DNA of 64,000 nt from JALONH01 sp046329235 (GCA_046329235.1 JAXLVA010000001.1:2046001-2110000); one strand, 5' to 3'. Shown: positions 1 through 8,239, counted from the stretch's first letter. Made by a program: numbers and translations. Notes: generated by a model not told the origin, from the letters alone.

Positions 1-156
1 AACCTTAGTAGATTTTTTATTTTTAAAAGGGAGCGTTTTATTAAATTTCTTTTTTTTCATTTTAAAATAGGCGTTTAATGCCTCTTCCTCGGATGTAGTT
101 AAAGCTCCCAGTCCACCTATGACGTCTACTTCTAGTTTTTCTTTCTTTGTTTTCAT
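1..156 (-). CDS. Small lysine-rich protein, C-terminus cut by window edge
   Basis: The ATG at 156 opens 52 codons that run to the left edge without a stop. The protein begins MKTKKEKLEVDVIGG and continues as a basic, low-complexity tail rich in Lys. I recognise no domain. It starts only 2 nt after the stop codon of the GNAT-like gene at 159-695, so the two are almost certainly co-transcribed. Small basic or charged partners next to lone GNAT proteins are often antitoxins, but nothing in the visible sequence proves that role. The true length cannot be known from this window. Confidence 0.7.
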   Translation of the reverse strand, partial: MKTKKEKLEVDVIGGLGALTTSEEEALNAYFKMKKKKFNKTLPFKNKKSTKV

Positions 157-158
157 GT

Positions 159-695
159 CTAACTATTTTTAAAGTATTTATCTATCAATTTAAGTGCAGA
201 GGAAGTTTCTATTATCATAATTCTTCCTCCAAAGTGTTTTGCCCCTAATGACTTTTGATAATGTTCTATCAATTTATTTTTTGATAGAAAAGATACATTA
301 CCCTCATGCCCTCTTTGGAAAGATAATTTACAAGCAAAAGCAACCAGATTTCCCGGAATACCTGAATACATCTTATTCTTACCTTTATTAAATGGTGCGC
401 TTTCTACAAGATGCATGTACACATGATCCTGCTTTACTTCCAAACTAACCAGCCCTTGAATAACTTTTGGATTATTTACAATGGTCAGTTTGTAAATATC
501 TCTTGCCGGCTCTTTAAACTCTTCTCTCCAATTAAAAAGCCATCCTTTTGTTTTATTGATTAATTTCAAATCCTCTTTTGAAATCAATGCAATATCGGTA
601 GGAAAGCTATCGCCCGTTACAACGTTTTCAATTGAATTTGTCAGTTTATCAACAATAAAATCTAATCCTTTTTCTGACGATTTTTTCACATACAT
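159..695 (-). CDS. GNAT-fold N-acetyltransferase-like protein
   Basis: 178-residue cytosolic protein. The second half reads like a GNAT core: a hydrophobic strand (LVSLEVKQDHVYMHLVES, about residues 82-99), then a helix with LVAFACKLSFQRGHEG (about 117-132), a strand NVSFLSK, and the typical helix-turn HYQKSLGAKHFGG before a last strand RIMIIET. The pyrophosphate-binding loop of motif A (Q/RxxGxG/A) is not clear, so acetyl-CoA binding is inferred from overall pattern only. The gene is first in a two-gene unit with the tiny ORF that follows 2 nt later. It may modify a protein or small molecule, or be the toxin of a toxin-antitoxin pair. Substrate unknown. Confidence 0.72.
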   Translation of the reverse strand: MYVKKSSEKGLDFIVDKLTNSIENVVTGDSFPTDIALISKEDLKLINKTKGWLFNWREEFKEPARDIYKLTIVNNPKVIQGLVSLEVKQDHVYMHLVESAPFNKGKNKMYSGIPGNLVAFACKLSFQRGHEGNVSFLSKNKLIEHYQKSLGAKHFGGRIMIIETSSALKLIDKYFKNS

Positions 696-995
696 AAATT
701 ACGAAAAATCAACGAATTAAGCAAATTATTCTTCTCTGTAGTTCGTTGATTCTAAGGCATAAAGTTGGACTATTAGAATACCACCCCAATCAGTAGTTAG
801 GAGCTAGTCTTTAGTATTTAAATGCAGTTTATTTAAACCTTCGATTAAAAATATCAAGCCAAAAAGCTAAAAGCCGGGTAGAGTTAAAGTTTGCTTCAGT
901 GAAAACAGGGGGAATGCTTGTAAGAACTTTTTCTTACTACTTACTACTTACTACTTAATACTCCGTACTCCTGACTAAATACTAATGACTAGTAG
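696..995. other. 300-bp intergenic stretch with inverted repeat and dispersed repeats
   Basis: I see no gene here. The arms ATCAACGAA (708-716) and TTCGTTGAT (742-750) form a 9-bp inverted repeat just upstream of the GNAT-like gene. A weak minus-strand -7-like box (TAATTTG, seen as CAAATTA at 722-728) lies between the arms, so the repeat could be an operator. The rest holds two copies of the degenerate TACT-rich repeat (791-822 and 932-1005) and an AGCTAAAAGCC-like tract near 860. Confidence 0.6.
791..822 (-). repeat. Degenerate TACT-rich dispersed repeat, copy 1
   Basis: Read on the minus strand this is an AAATACTAAAGACTAGCTCC-like string that matches the copies at 932-1005, 1491-1545 and 25743-25780. 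It is more diverged than those three. Confidence 0.5.
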
Positions 996-1005
996 CTAAA
1001 TACTT
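932..1005 (+). repeat. Degenerate TACT-rich dispersed repeat, copy 2
   Basis: This is the longest copy. It begins with three ACTACTT-like units, then ACTTAATACTCCGTACT, then the core ACTAAATACTAATGAC that is also present at 1491-1545 and 25743-25780. The stop codon and last codons of the ArsC-like gene (stop at 996-998) lie inside it, so the repeat has supplied the 3' end of that gene. Confidence 0.65.
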
Positions 1006-1337
1006 TTATCCCACTCCTCCTCATCAAAACCAAAAATCACTTTCTTGCCTTGAATCACTATCGGGCGTTTAATCATAGAAGGGGATTGTATCATTAATGC
1101 TACGGCACCTTTAGTGGTAGTAGCTTTTTTCTGCACTTCAGGTTCTAACTTTTTCCAAGTAATACCTTTTTTATTAATCACAGTATCTACTCCGTACTTC
1201 TCTACTAAGTCCGTTAACCACGCTGCCTCCGGTGCTTGTTTTTTGTAATCATGAAAATCATACTCCACTCCTTTACTATCTAAGTAAGTGAATGCTTTTT
1301 TCATGGTGTCGCAGTTTTTGATACCGTAGATCTTCAT
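996..1337 (-). CDS. ArsC/Spx-superfamily protein, YffB type
   Basis: 113-residue thioredoxin-fold protein of the ArsC/Spx superfamily. It opens with the strand-turn-Cys motif YGIKNCDTMKKA (Cys9) seen in YffB-like members, rather than the CGTSRN of true arsenate reductases or the CxxC of Spx. The family signature SPSMIKRPIV follows near residues 85-94 (Arg91-Pro92). Length matches the family. YffB-like proteins are thought to be glutathione- or thiol-dependent reductases, but their substrates are not settled, so arsenate reduction should not be assumed. The last codons fall in a dispersed intergenic repeat. Confidence 0.88.
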   Translation of the reverse strand: MKIYGIKNCDTMKKAFTYLDSKGVEYDFHDYKKQAPEAAWLTDLVEKYGVDTVINKKGITWKKLEPEVQKKATTTKGAVALMIQSPSMIKRPIVIQGKKVIFGFDEEEWDKSI

Positions 1338-1490
1338 ATGAATGGTGAATTGTAAATGGTGAATGGTGAATTATGTTCGCAACATTTAGTTGGAGTACAT
1401 AAATAATAAAAAAAGCTGAAAGCTTAAGGCTTAAAGCAGAGTAAAGTCAAAGGTCGCATTAGAGATAGATTCATAATTCATAATTCTTTT

Positions 1491-1545
1491 CTCCCGACTT
1501 AATACTCTGTACTAAATACTAATGACTAGCACCTAAATACTATAA
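1491..1545 (+). repeat. Degenerate TACT-rich dispersed repeat, copy 3
   Basis: This copy contains ACTAAATACTAATGACTAG and ends in CCTAAATACT. It agrees with the copy at 932-1005 at nearly every position across about 33 bp. Confidence 0.65.
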
Positions 1546-1554
1546 TAAATAAAA

Positions 1555-1586
1555 AAACTCCCGAATGCGGATGCACACGGGAGTTT
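1555..1586 (-). terminator. Rho-independent terminator of rplU-rpmA
   Basis: The arms AAACTCCCG (1555-1563) and CGGGAGTTT (1578-1586) are perfectly complementary around a 14-nt loop. On the minus strand the stem is followed by a run of T. It lies 25 bp after the rpmA stop. Confidence 0.85.
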
Positions 1587-1611
1587 AAACGTTTATCGTT
1601 TTAGGTATTAC

Positions 1612-1869
1612 TTATGCTTTAGGAAGTACAGAAACAAACGAACGATCTTTTTTACCTTTTTTGAAAGTAACGATTCCGTCTGCTAATGCAAATAACGTGT
1701 GGTCTTTACCGATACCTACGTTCTCACCTGGGTGATGAACCGTACCACGTTGTCTTACGATGATATTGCCGGCTATAGCAGTCTGACCGCCATAGATCTT
1801 CACACCTAATCTCTTACTGTGTGATTCACGACCGTTTTTGGAACTACCGACCCCTTTTTTGTGTGCCAT
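1612..1869 (-). CDS. rpmA: 50S ribosomal protein L27
   Basis: 85-residue L27, a component of the large ribosomal subunit close to the peptidyl transferase centre. The N-terminus MAHKKGVGSSKNGRESHSKR and the motif IAGNIIVRQRGT are diagnostic. It starts directly with MAHKKG and has no cleavable leader of the type found in Firmicutes. It lies 9 bp downstream of rplU, in the usual rplU-rpmA order, and ends before a strong terminator. Confidence 0.98.
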   Translation of the reverse strand: MAHKKGVGSSKNGRESHSKRLGVKIYGGQTAIAGNIIVRQRGTVHHPGENVGIGKDHTLFALADGIVTFKKGKKDRSFVSVLPKA

Positions 1870-1878
1870 GGTATGTTA

Positions 1879-2190
1879 TTATTTTACGATTTTTTCGATT
1901 TGAACTTTAGTTAAAGCTGTTCTGTGACCACGAGTCTTAACAAAACCTTTTCTACGTTTCTTTTTGAAAGCGATTACTTTGTCATCTTTCAAATGTTCTA
2001 CGATTTTACCGGTAACTTTAGCACCCGCTACGCTAGGAGCACCTACCTGTACATTGCTTTGGTCGGCGAGTAACAACACGTTATCAAAACTTACCGCTGC
2101 GCCTTCAGCGCCTTCTAAACGGGGAGTATAGATAAAACGTCCTGCTTCTACTTTTACCTGCTTGCCGCCAATTTCTACAATTGCATACAT
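1879..2190 (-). CDS. rplU: 50S ribosomal protein L21
   Basis: 103-residue L21, which binds 23S rRNA in the large subunit. It begins MYAIVEIGGKQVKVEAG and ends with the conserved basic block KKKRRKGFVKTRGHR and KVQIEKI. It is the first gene of the two-gene operon with rpmA. A good Bacteroidota promoter lies about 37-67 bp upstream. Confidence 0.98.
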   Translation of the reverse strand: MYAIVEIGGKQVKVEAGRFIYTPRLEGAEGAAVSFDNVLLLADQSNVQVGAPSVAGAKVTGKIVEHLKDDKVIAFKKKRRKGFVKTRGHRTALTKVQIEKIVK

Positions 2191-2226
2191 GCGTTAAATA
2201 GTTTAATTGTTTATAATTTAGGACTG

Positions 2227-2257
2227 CAAATATAAGGGAATTCAGACGATTGTACAA
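2227..2257 (-). promoter_or_regulatory. Promoter of rplU-rpmA, with palindrome over the -33 box
   Basis: On the minus strand the -7 box is TATATTTG (2227-2234), an exact TAnnTTTG match. A -33 TTG lies at 2255-2257, 20 bp away. The -33 lies inside a perfect 12-bp palindrome GATTGTACAATC (2248-2259). Predicted start of transcription is near 2220, giving a leader of about 30 nt. Confidence 0.7.
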
Positions 2258-2361
2258 TCATTGCATGGAAATAATTAATGTGGAAAAATAAACACCCCCT
2301 CAAAAACGTCAAAAACGCGGTAAATCCTACATCACTTTCTCCTACTTTTTACTCCTAACTA

Positions 2362-2392
2362 TTTGTAAAATAGTGCTTTTTAACTATATTTA
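2362..2392 (+). promoter_or_regulatory. Promoter of nrdB-nrdA
   Basis: TTTG (2362-2365) and TATATTTA (2385-2392) are separated by 19 bp and match the Bacteroidota -33 and -7 boxes, with one mismatch in the -7. Transcription would begin near 2397-2399, leaving about 290 nt before nrdB. Confidence 0.55.
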
Positions 2393-2396
2393 GGTA

Positions 2397-2688
2397 TGCC
2401 TGCACCCTTCCGCTATGTGTATAATCTTACCTTGGTTTTGAAACCTGTTTTTTCCATTTTTGTTGTACCTCCATTAAGGATGGTCAAGCAAAACTTTTTC
2501 ACTGTCTCCAACCCTTCTCTGCTCTTACGAGCAAATGAATGTACGAAGAGTGACAAACCCTTCCTTCAGGGCGTGGTTTTGTTTTGTAATTTATTGAATA
2601 TTAATTATTTAATATATTGTATGTACGTCTCTGTAACAGGAATCCGTGCATACCATCCGATTTACACACAAAGTAACTGGAAGAAATT
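2397..2688 (+). promoter_or_regulatory. Long 5' leader of nrdBA
   Basis: About 290 nt without a recognised gene lie between the predicted promoter and nrdB. Stems visible by eye are GCTC-TTAC-GAGC (2521-2532) and a larger hairpin from ACAAACCC (2553-2560) to GGG and TTTTGT (2569-2571, 2577-2582). An AT-rich AATATATTGTATG at 2611-2623 resembles a single weak NrdR box, but I see no second box. An ORF fills the leader and overlaps the nrdB start as ATGA (see findings). I do not recognise a known riboswitch class. Confidence 0.45.
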
Positions 2689-3663
2689 ATGAGTTTGGTA
2701 GAAGAACCGCTGTTAAAGGAGAATAAGAACCGCTTTGTTCTGTTCCCTATCAAGTATGACGATGTTTGGCAAATGTACAAACAAGCAGAAGCTAGTTTCT
2801 GGACAGCCGAGGAAATCGACTTGTCTCAGGACTTAACCGACTGGACAAAACTAAATGATGGTGAGCGCCACTTTATCTCGCACGTATTAGCCTTCTTTGC
2901 TGCCAGTGATGGTATCGTGAATGAGAACTTGGCTACTTCTTTCCTGGAAACGGTGCAAATCCCGGAAGCAAAATGCTTCTACGGATACCAAATCATGATG
3001 GAAAACATCCATTCCGAAACCTATTCTTTATTAATAGATACTTATGTAAAAGATCCGGCAGAGAAAGATAAACTTTTCAATGCTATTGATACGGTTCCTT
3101 GTGTAGGTAAAAAAGCGGAATGGGCTCTGAAATGGATCAACAACGGAGGCTTCATCGAACGTTTGATTGCGTTCGCTGCAGTGGAAGGTATCTTCTTCTC
3201 CGGTTCGTTCTGCTCAATCTTCTGGTTGAAAAAACGCGGATTAATGCCGGGATTAAGCTTCTCAAACGAACTAATTTCGCGCGATGAAGGTTTACATTGT
3301 GACTTTGCTTGTCTTTTGTACACAAAATACATCAACAACAAGTTACCTCAAGAGCGCGTGATTGAAATTATCCTTGACGCGGTTAAGATTGAACAAGAAT
3401 TCATTACGGAAGCATTACCGGTAGACTTAATCGGTATGAACTCCCGCCTGATGAAACAATATATTGAGTTTGTAGCGGATCGCTTATTAGTAGCTTTAGG
3501 TTGTCCTAAACAATATAACGTAACCAATCCTTTCGATTTCATGGAAATGATCTCGCTTCAAGGAAAAACCAACTTCTTTGAAAAACGAGTTTCCGAATAT
3601 CAAAAGGCTGGTGTTATGGCAGAAAAAGAAACGCAAAAATTCTCCATTGACGAAGACTTCTAA
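2689..3663 (+). CDS. nrdB: Ribonucleotide reductase class Ia, small subunit R2
   Basis: 324-residue R2 subunit of the oxygen-dependent ribonucleotide reductase that supplies dNTPs. It carries the diiron and radical residues of the eukaryote-like type: Asp44 (EEIDLSQD), Glu105 and His108 with radical Tyr112 (MENIHSETYSLLIDTY), Glu166, and Glu200/His203 (SRDEGLHCDF). The C-terminus FSIDEDF matches the R1-docking tail. Start ATG at 2689 follows GGAAG. It lies 29 bp upstream of nrdA, so the two form an operon in the order R2-R1. Confidence 0.97.
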   Translation: MSLVEEPLLKENKNRFVLFPIKYDDVWQMYKQAEASFWTAEEIDLSQDLTDWTKLNDGERHFISHVLAFFAASDGIVNENLATSFLETVQIPEAKCFYGYQIMMENIHSETYSLLIDTYVKDPAEKDKLFNAIDTVPCVGKKAEWALKWINNGGFIERLIAFAAVEGIFFSGSFCSIFWLKKRGLMPGLSFSNELISRDEGLHCDFACLLYTKYINNKLPQERVIEIILDAVKIEQEFITEALPVDLIGMNSRLMKQYIEFVADRLLVALGCPKQYNVTNPFDFMEMISLQGKTNFFEKRVSEYQKAGVMAEKETQKFSIDEDF

Positions 3664-3692
3664 TTTTTAACCCCCTTATATTACTTAGACGT

Positions 3693-6074
3693 ATGTTAGT
3701 AATTAAACGAGACGGCAGACGTGAGTCTGTAAAATTTGACAAAATTACAGCCCGCATAGAGCGCCTATGTTACGGTCTGGACATGAACTACGTGGACCCT
3801 ATCTCCGTTGCGAAACGCGTGATTGATGGTCTATACGATGGTGTAACGACGGAAGAGTTGGACCACTTAGCTGCCGAAACAGCTGCGTCCTTAACTACTA
3901 AACACCCGGATTACGCTACTTTAGCGGCTCGCATTGCCGTTTCCAACCTACATAAAAAGACGAGTAAATCTTTCGCCAACACCATGAAACGTTTATATAC
4001 GTACGTGGATCCTAAAACCGGCGAAAATGCTCCGCTTATCTCGAATGAAGTCTATGAATTCATTCGTAAAAATGCAGCGGCATTGGATTCTGCTATCATC
4101 TACGATCGTGATTACGGCTACGACTACTTTGGGTTTAAAACATTAGAAAAGTCTTACTTATTAAAATTAGACGGTAAAATCGTTGAACGTCCTCAACATA
4201 TGTTGATGCGTGTATCTTGCGGGATTCACTCCAACAACATCGAAGCAGCGATTGAAACGTATAACTTAATGTCGGAGCGTTGGTTCACCCACGCGACTCC
4301 TACTTTATTTAACTCCGGTACACCAAAACCTCAATTGTCTTCTTGTTTCTTATTAACTACTAAAGATGATAGCATCGATGGTATTTATGAGACCTTGAAA
4401 CAATGTGCTAAGATTTCTCAATCCGCCGGCGGTATCGGTTTAAGCATTCACGGTATTCGTGCTACCGGTTCTTACATCAAAGGAACGAACGGTACGTCCA
4501 ATGGTATCATTCCAATGTTACGTGTATTCAATGACACGGCTCGTTACGTAGACCAAGGGGGTGGAAAGCGTAAGGGTGCATTTGCTATCTATTTGGAACC
4601 ATGGCATGCAGACGTATTCGAATTCCTAGATCTTCGTAAAAACCACGGTAAAGAAGAATTACGCGCTCGTGATTTATTCTACTCTTTATGGATTCCTGAT
4701 TTATTCATGAAGCGTGTGGAGGAAAATGGTGAATGGCCTTTATTCTGTCCAAACGAAGCTCCGGGCTTAGCAGAAAACTGGGGTAAAGACTTCGAAAATC
4801 TATTCGAGAAATATGAAAAAGAAGGTCGTGCTCGTAAAGTGGTAAAAGCTCAAGACCTTTGGTTCGCTATCTTAGAAGCTCAAGTAGAAACAGGTACTCC
4901 GTACATGTTATTCAAAGATGCGGCTAACAGAAAATCCAACCAAAAGAATTTAGGTACGATCCGTTCATCTAACTTGTGTACAGAAATTATCGAGTACACT
5001 GCTCCGGATGAAGTAGCGGTATGTAACTTAGCTTCTTTAGCTCTTCCTAAATTCGTAATCAACGGTACATTTGATCATCAAAAATTATATGATGTAACGT
5101 ATGTAGCTACGAAAAACTTGAACCGTATCATTGACATCAACTACTATCCGGTACCGGAGGCAGAGAAGTCTAACCGTCGCCACCGCCCTATCGGTCTTGG
5201 TGTGCAAGGTTTAGCAGATGCGTTCATTTTATTACGTATGCCTTTCGATTCAGAAGAGGCTGCTCGTTTGAACAAAGAAATATTTGAAACAATCTACTTC
5301 GCTGCTATGACAGCTTCTAAAGACTTAGCTGCAGTAGATGGTCCATACGAAACATTCAAAGGTTCTCCTGCCTCTAAAGGTATCTTCCAATTCGATATGT
5401 GGGGTGTAACTCCGGATAGCGGTCGTTGGAACTGGGAAGAACTAAAACGTGACGTGAAGAAAGTAGGTATTCGCAACTCTTTATTGTTAGCGCCTATGCC
5501 AACGGCTTCTACGTCTCAAATCCTAGGTAACAACGAGTGTTTTGAACCATATACGTCCAACATCTATACTCGTAGAGTATTGTCAGGTGAATTCGTGGTG
5601 GTAAATAAACACTTATTGAAAGACTTAATTAAATTAGGTTTATGGAATGATAAGATGAAGAACAAGTTGATCGAACAAAATGGTTCGGTAGCTGCCATCG
5701 CTGAAATTCCTGAACACATTAAAGAACTATATAAAACTTGTTGGGAAATCAAGGGTAAAACCATCATGGATATGGCCGCAGATCGCGGAGCTTATATCTG
5801 TCAAAGCCAGTCTTTGAACGTATTCATGGCGGAACCAAACTTTGGTAAACTTACCTCTCTACACTTCTACGCTTGGAAAAAAGGTTTGAAAACAGGTATG
5901 TACTACCTAAGAACAAAACCTGCAGCGAACGCTATCCAGTTCACGGTAGAAAAACAAGCAGAAGTATCGCTTGAAGCCGGTGTATCTGCAACAGTAGGTG
6001 ATGCTGAGAAAAAAGCAAAAGATATGGCTTGTTCATTAGATAATCCGGATGCTTGCGAAAGCTGCAGCGGTTAA
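3693..6074 (+). CDS. nrdA: Ribonucleotide reductase class Ia, large subunit R1
   Basis: 793-residue R1 subunit, which reduces ribonucleoside diphosphates using the radical made by NrdB. The N-terminal ATP-cone is present (VIKRDGRRESVKFDKITARI, residues 3-22). Active-site elements include SSCFLL, NLCTEI and NNECFEPYTSNIYTRR. The C-terminal redox pair is Cys788 and Cys791 (CESCSG), which would be reduced by thioredoxin or glutaredoxin. An intact ATP-cone implies dATP feedback control of activity. It ends at a strong terminator. Its sequence is close to eukaryotic R1 in pattern, as in other Bacteroidota. Confidence 0.97.
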   Translation: MLVIKRDGRRESVKFDKITARIERLCYGLDMNYVDPISVAKRVIDGLYDGVTTEELDHLAAETAASLTTKHPDYATLAARIAVSNLHKKTSKSFANTMKRLYTYVDPKTGENAPLISNEVYEFIRKNAAALDSAIIYDRDYGYDYFGFKTLEKSYLLKLDGKIVERPQHMLMRVSCGIHSNNIEAAIETYNLMSERWFTHATPTLFNSGTPKPQLSSCFLLTTKDDSIDGIYETLKQCAKISQSAGGIGLSIHGIRATGSYIKGTNGTSNGIIPMLRVFNDTARYVDQGGGKRKGAFAIYLEPWHADVFEFLDLRKNHGKEELRARDLFYSLWIPDLFMKRVEENGEWPLFCPNEAPGLAENWGKDFENLFEKYEKEGRARKVVKAQDLWFAILEAQVETGTPYMLFKDAANRKSNQKNLGTIRSSNLCTEIIEYTAPDEVAVCNLASLALPKFVINGTFDHQKLYDVTYVATKNLNRIIDINYYPVPEAEKSNRRHRPIGLGVQGLADAFILLRMPFDSEEAARLNKEIFETIYFAAMTASKDLAAVDGPYETFKGSPASKGIFQFDMWGVTPDSGRWNWEELKRDVKKVGIRNSLLLAPMPTASTSQILGNNECFEPYTSNIYTRRVLSGEFVVVNKHLLKDLIKLGLWNDKMKNKLIEQNGSVAAIAEIPEHIKELYKTCWEIKGKTIMDMAADRGAYICQSQSLNVFMAEPNFGKLTSLHFYAWKKGLKTGMYYLRTKPAANAIQFTVEKQAEVSLEAGVSATVGDAEKKAKDMACSLDNPDACESCSG

Positions 6075-6100
6075 TCCGAACTTGTCCTAATAACAAAAAA

Positions 6101-6124
6101 GCCTCCCGATAAGAATCGGGAGGC
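6101..6124. terminator. Bidirectional terminator between nrdA and histidine kinase
   Basis: A perfect 10-bp stem (GCCTCCCGAT, loop AAGA, ATCGGGAGGC) has A6 before and T6 after it, so it can stop transcription from both converging genes. Confidence 0.93.
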
Positions 6125-6128
6125 TTTT

Positions 6129-7472
6129 TTATTTCTTTAAATTCGGAAGCTCTATGATAAAGCGGGTGTATTTAAATCGTTCGCTCTCTACACGAATAGA
6201 GCCATGTAGTTTACCTATCATCTCCTTCACTATATATAATCCCAAGCCACTTCCTTTACTCTGAGAAGTGCCTCTAAAAAACATTGTAAAAAGTTTAGCC
6301 TTAGTCTCTGGTGAAATCCCTATACCATTATCTTCAATTTCGATGAGGGTACGTTGTGAATTCACTTTGATAGTACAAGCCACGTATTTATTAGGATCGT
6401 CAATGTTGTAGTATTTAAGACTATTGGAGATGAGATTAGACAAGATAATTCGTAAGCGTTGAAGATCGGTGAAGAATGGGGCATATTGCTCTATATTAGT
6501 TCGTATATCAATATTGGCTTCCACCGACATGAATTTCAACTCCTTCAATATTTCATTTAACTCATGAGTAAAATTAGCTTCCGTAATAACTAAATCCGTC
6601 TTTAAATTTTTTGATATATCAATGATCTGTTGGATATGGATGTCTAACTTTTGAATACAATCATCCTGCATCTGCAATAATTCTCGAACTGTATTTATAT
6701 CATCCGTTTTTTGTATCAATTTATTTAAACTCATCATAGAGGTGATAGGCGAACGCATATCATGTGATACCCTATATACGTATCGATCAAGCTCCTCATT
6801 CAAAGCAATCAACCGGTTGTTTTTAACTTTCAATCGGTTGTTTAGTGTGATGATTTTTTTGCGGATAAATTCATTGATACGTACGACTACGTAATAGAAA
6901 ATAACAATGAATAATATGGTGGTATAAAGGTTAAATAAATACTCATAGGCACTTGAGTTATGCTGTCCCCAATAGCTGTAATCCGTAAGCTCTAAGAAAA
7001 TCAATGATAGTATGGTCAATCCAATGGTGGCAATGATGAAATTCATTTGCTTTAAACTAAAAAAAGCAAATGCACCAGCTACTATCATAAGCATGGCGAT
7101 ATCCATACCTGAGCCTCTTCCCATAGAACCGGCTTTATAGGTCATAAAACCAGTACCAAGAACTACCATCGTAAATTTAGCCCATTCTCCCTTCCCTTTT
7201 TTGATAAGAATTAATACGACTGGAATAGATATGGTATGAAACAATATGTAATTCCAAATAACGGCGATGGAAATACCATTGATTAAACTTATGACAATAT
7301 AGGATACTCCAAAAACATAAGCCAAAAGACAGGAATACACTAATATTTCCAATCGTATCAATTCATCGTATTGATACCCTTTCGAAATTAAAAGCTTTAC
7401 ATCGATAAACTTACGAATGATAAAATTTCGCCACGAACTCACTACTAACAGTTCCTCCTTATTGATTTTCAC
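6129..7472 (-). CDS. Membrane sensor histidine kinase
   Basis: 447-residue kinase. The first 200 residues hold about six hydrophobic segments (roughly 43-65, 70-90, 100-112, 124-137, 144-161, 182-198) with only short outside loops, so this is an integral-membrane sensor of the 7TM-like kind rather than one with a periplasmic domain. A short coiled coil (200-230) leads to the HisKA box VSHDMRSPI (phosphorylated His237) and the HATPase_c domain with NLISNSLKYYN, DNGIGI and GSGLGLYIVKEM. No response regulator lies next to it, so it is an orphan kinase here. It is divergent from the channel gene, with a 77-bp gap. Confidence 0.93.
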   Translation of the reverse strand: MKINKEELLVVSSWRNFIIRKFIDVKLLISKGYQYDELIRLEILVYSCLLAYVFGVSYIVISLINGISIAVIWNYILFHTISIPVVLILIKKGKGEWAKFTMVVLGTGFMTYKAGSMGRGSGMDIAMLMIVAGAFAFFSLKQMNFIIATIGLTILSLIFLELTDYSYWGQHNSSAYEYLFNLYTTILFIVIFYYVVVRINEFIRKKIITLNNRLKVKNNRLIALNEELDRYVYRVSHDMRSPITSMMSLNKLIQKTDDINTVRELLQMQDDCIQKLDIHIQQIIDISKNLKTDLVITEANFTHELNEILKELKFMSVEANIDIRTNIEQYAPFFTDLQRLRIILSNLISNSLKYYNIDDPNKYVACTIKVNSQRTLIEIEDNGIGISPETKAKLFTMFFRGTSQSKGSGLGLYIVKEMIGKLHGSIRVESERFKYTRFIIELPNLKK

Positions 7473-7549
7473 TTAAATGTAGGAAATATTCTACTATTCT
7501 GAACGATAACCGCACCTATGAAAAGATAATTAATATATATATATTTAAT

Positions 7550-8239
7550 ATGTTTTTGGATAAAAACCGGAATATGACCAATAGAATCCAGCAATTAAAT
7601 CGATATCTATTTGAAAAGCACTCGACCAAATTTGCAGTGCTTTATTCCTTTTCTCTCATTCTGTTAATATTTTTGATTCCGTTCTTTTTGTCGGAGTTTA
7701 ATATTACCCGTTTATACTATCGGATTTACTTTTCCGGATTTATTATCCTATCCACTTTCGTTTCCGAACATCGAAAAATCTACACCTATATCATAGCCTT
7801 TGTAGCTATCCTGGCAACTAATTTTATTCATTTAGATGACCCTAATAATCATTTGTTGATTTTTAGAGTAGTCATTGTGACTATATATTTTCTAGTCATT
7901 TTAAACAATATCATTATGGACATTTTAAAATCTATGATCTCCATGAGGATGTTAGTTCAAACGATCAATGGATATTTATTGATAGGATTAATCTTTGGAG
8001 AGATTTATAAAATTGTTCATTTACTAAACCCCAACGCTTTTAATTTTATTGCTGATGATTTATACAATCATTTCTACATGAGTTTTGTAGTACTTACGTC
8101 TGTAGGATTAGGAGACCTACTTCCATTATCACCCGGTGCCAAAGCTTTGGTGATGCTCAATGGTGTATGCGGACAAATCTATAGTATATTCTTTGTTTCT
8201 GTTATTATAGGTAAATTCTTAGGTAAGAAATCAGAATAG
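7550..8239 (+). CDS. Potassium-channel-family protein with GLG filter
   Basis: 229-residue membrane protein. Hydrophobic segments are near 29-48, 57-72, 78-92, 103-122, 139-155 and 200-222. The pore region FYMSFVVLTSVGLGDLLPLSP (about 175-195) has the layout of the TVGYGD filter of two-TM ion channels, but the signature reads TSVGLGD (183-189), so the filter tyrosine is leucine. The following helix GQIYSIFFVSVIIGKFLG fits the last TM helix of this family. No regulatory RCK domain is attached. The stop TAG shares its last base with the GTG start of the next gene, so the two are probably translationally coupled. Ion selectivity cannot be told from sequence. Confidence 0.82.
   Translation: MFLDKNRNMTNRIQQLNRYLFEKHSTKFAVLYSFSLILLIFLIPFFLSEFNITRLYYRIYFSGFIILSTFVSEHRKIYTYIIAFVAILATNFIHLDDPNNHLLIFRVVIVTIYFLVILNNIIMDILKSMISMRMLVQTINGYLLIGLIFGEIYKIVHLLNPNAFNFIADDLYNHFYMSFVVLTSVGLGDLLPLSPGAKALVMLNGVCGQIYSIFFVSVIIGKFLGKKSE

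Larger units (their letters stand above)
1338..1611. other. Intergenic region of degenerate repeats, with rpmA terminator
   Basis: I see no gene in these 274 bp. They hold tandem variants of GAATGGTGAATTG (1339-1373), an AGCTGAAAGCTTAAGGCTTAAAGC-like tract at about 1411-1436, a copy of the TACT-rich repeat (1491-1545) and the terminator of the ribosomal protein operon (1555-1586). Confidence 0.6.

Noticed and set aside
2396..2692. 98-codon ORF on the plus strand in the nrd leader
   Set aside because: The protein has no natural-looking pattern or domain. I keep the region as a leader, and note its exact end at nrdB as a finding.
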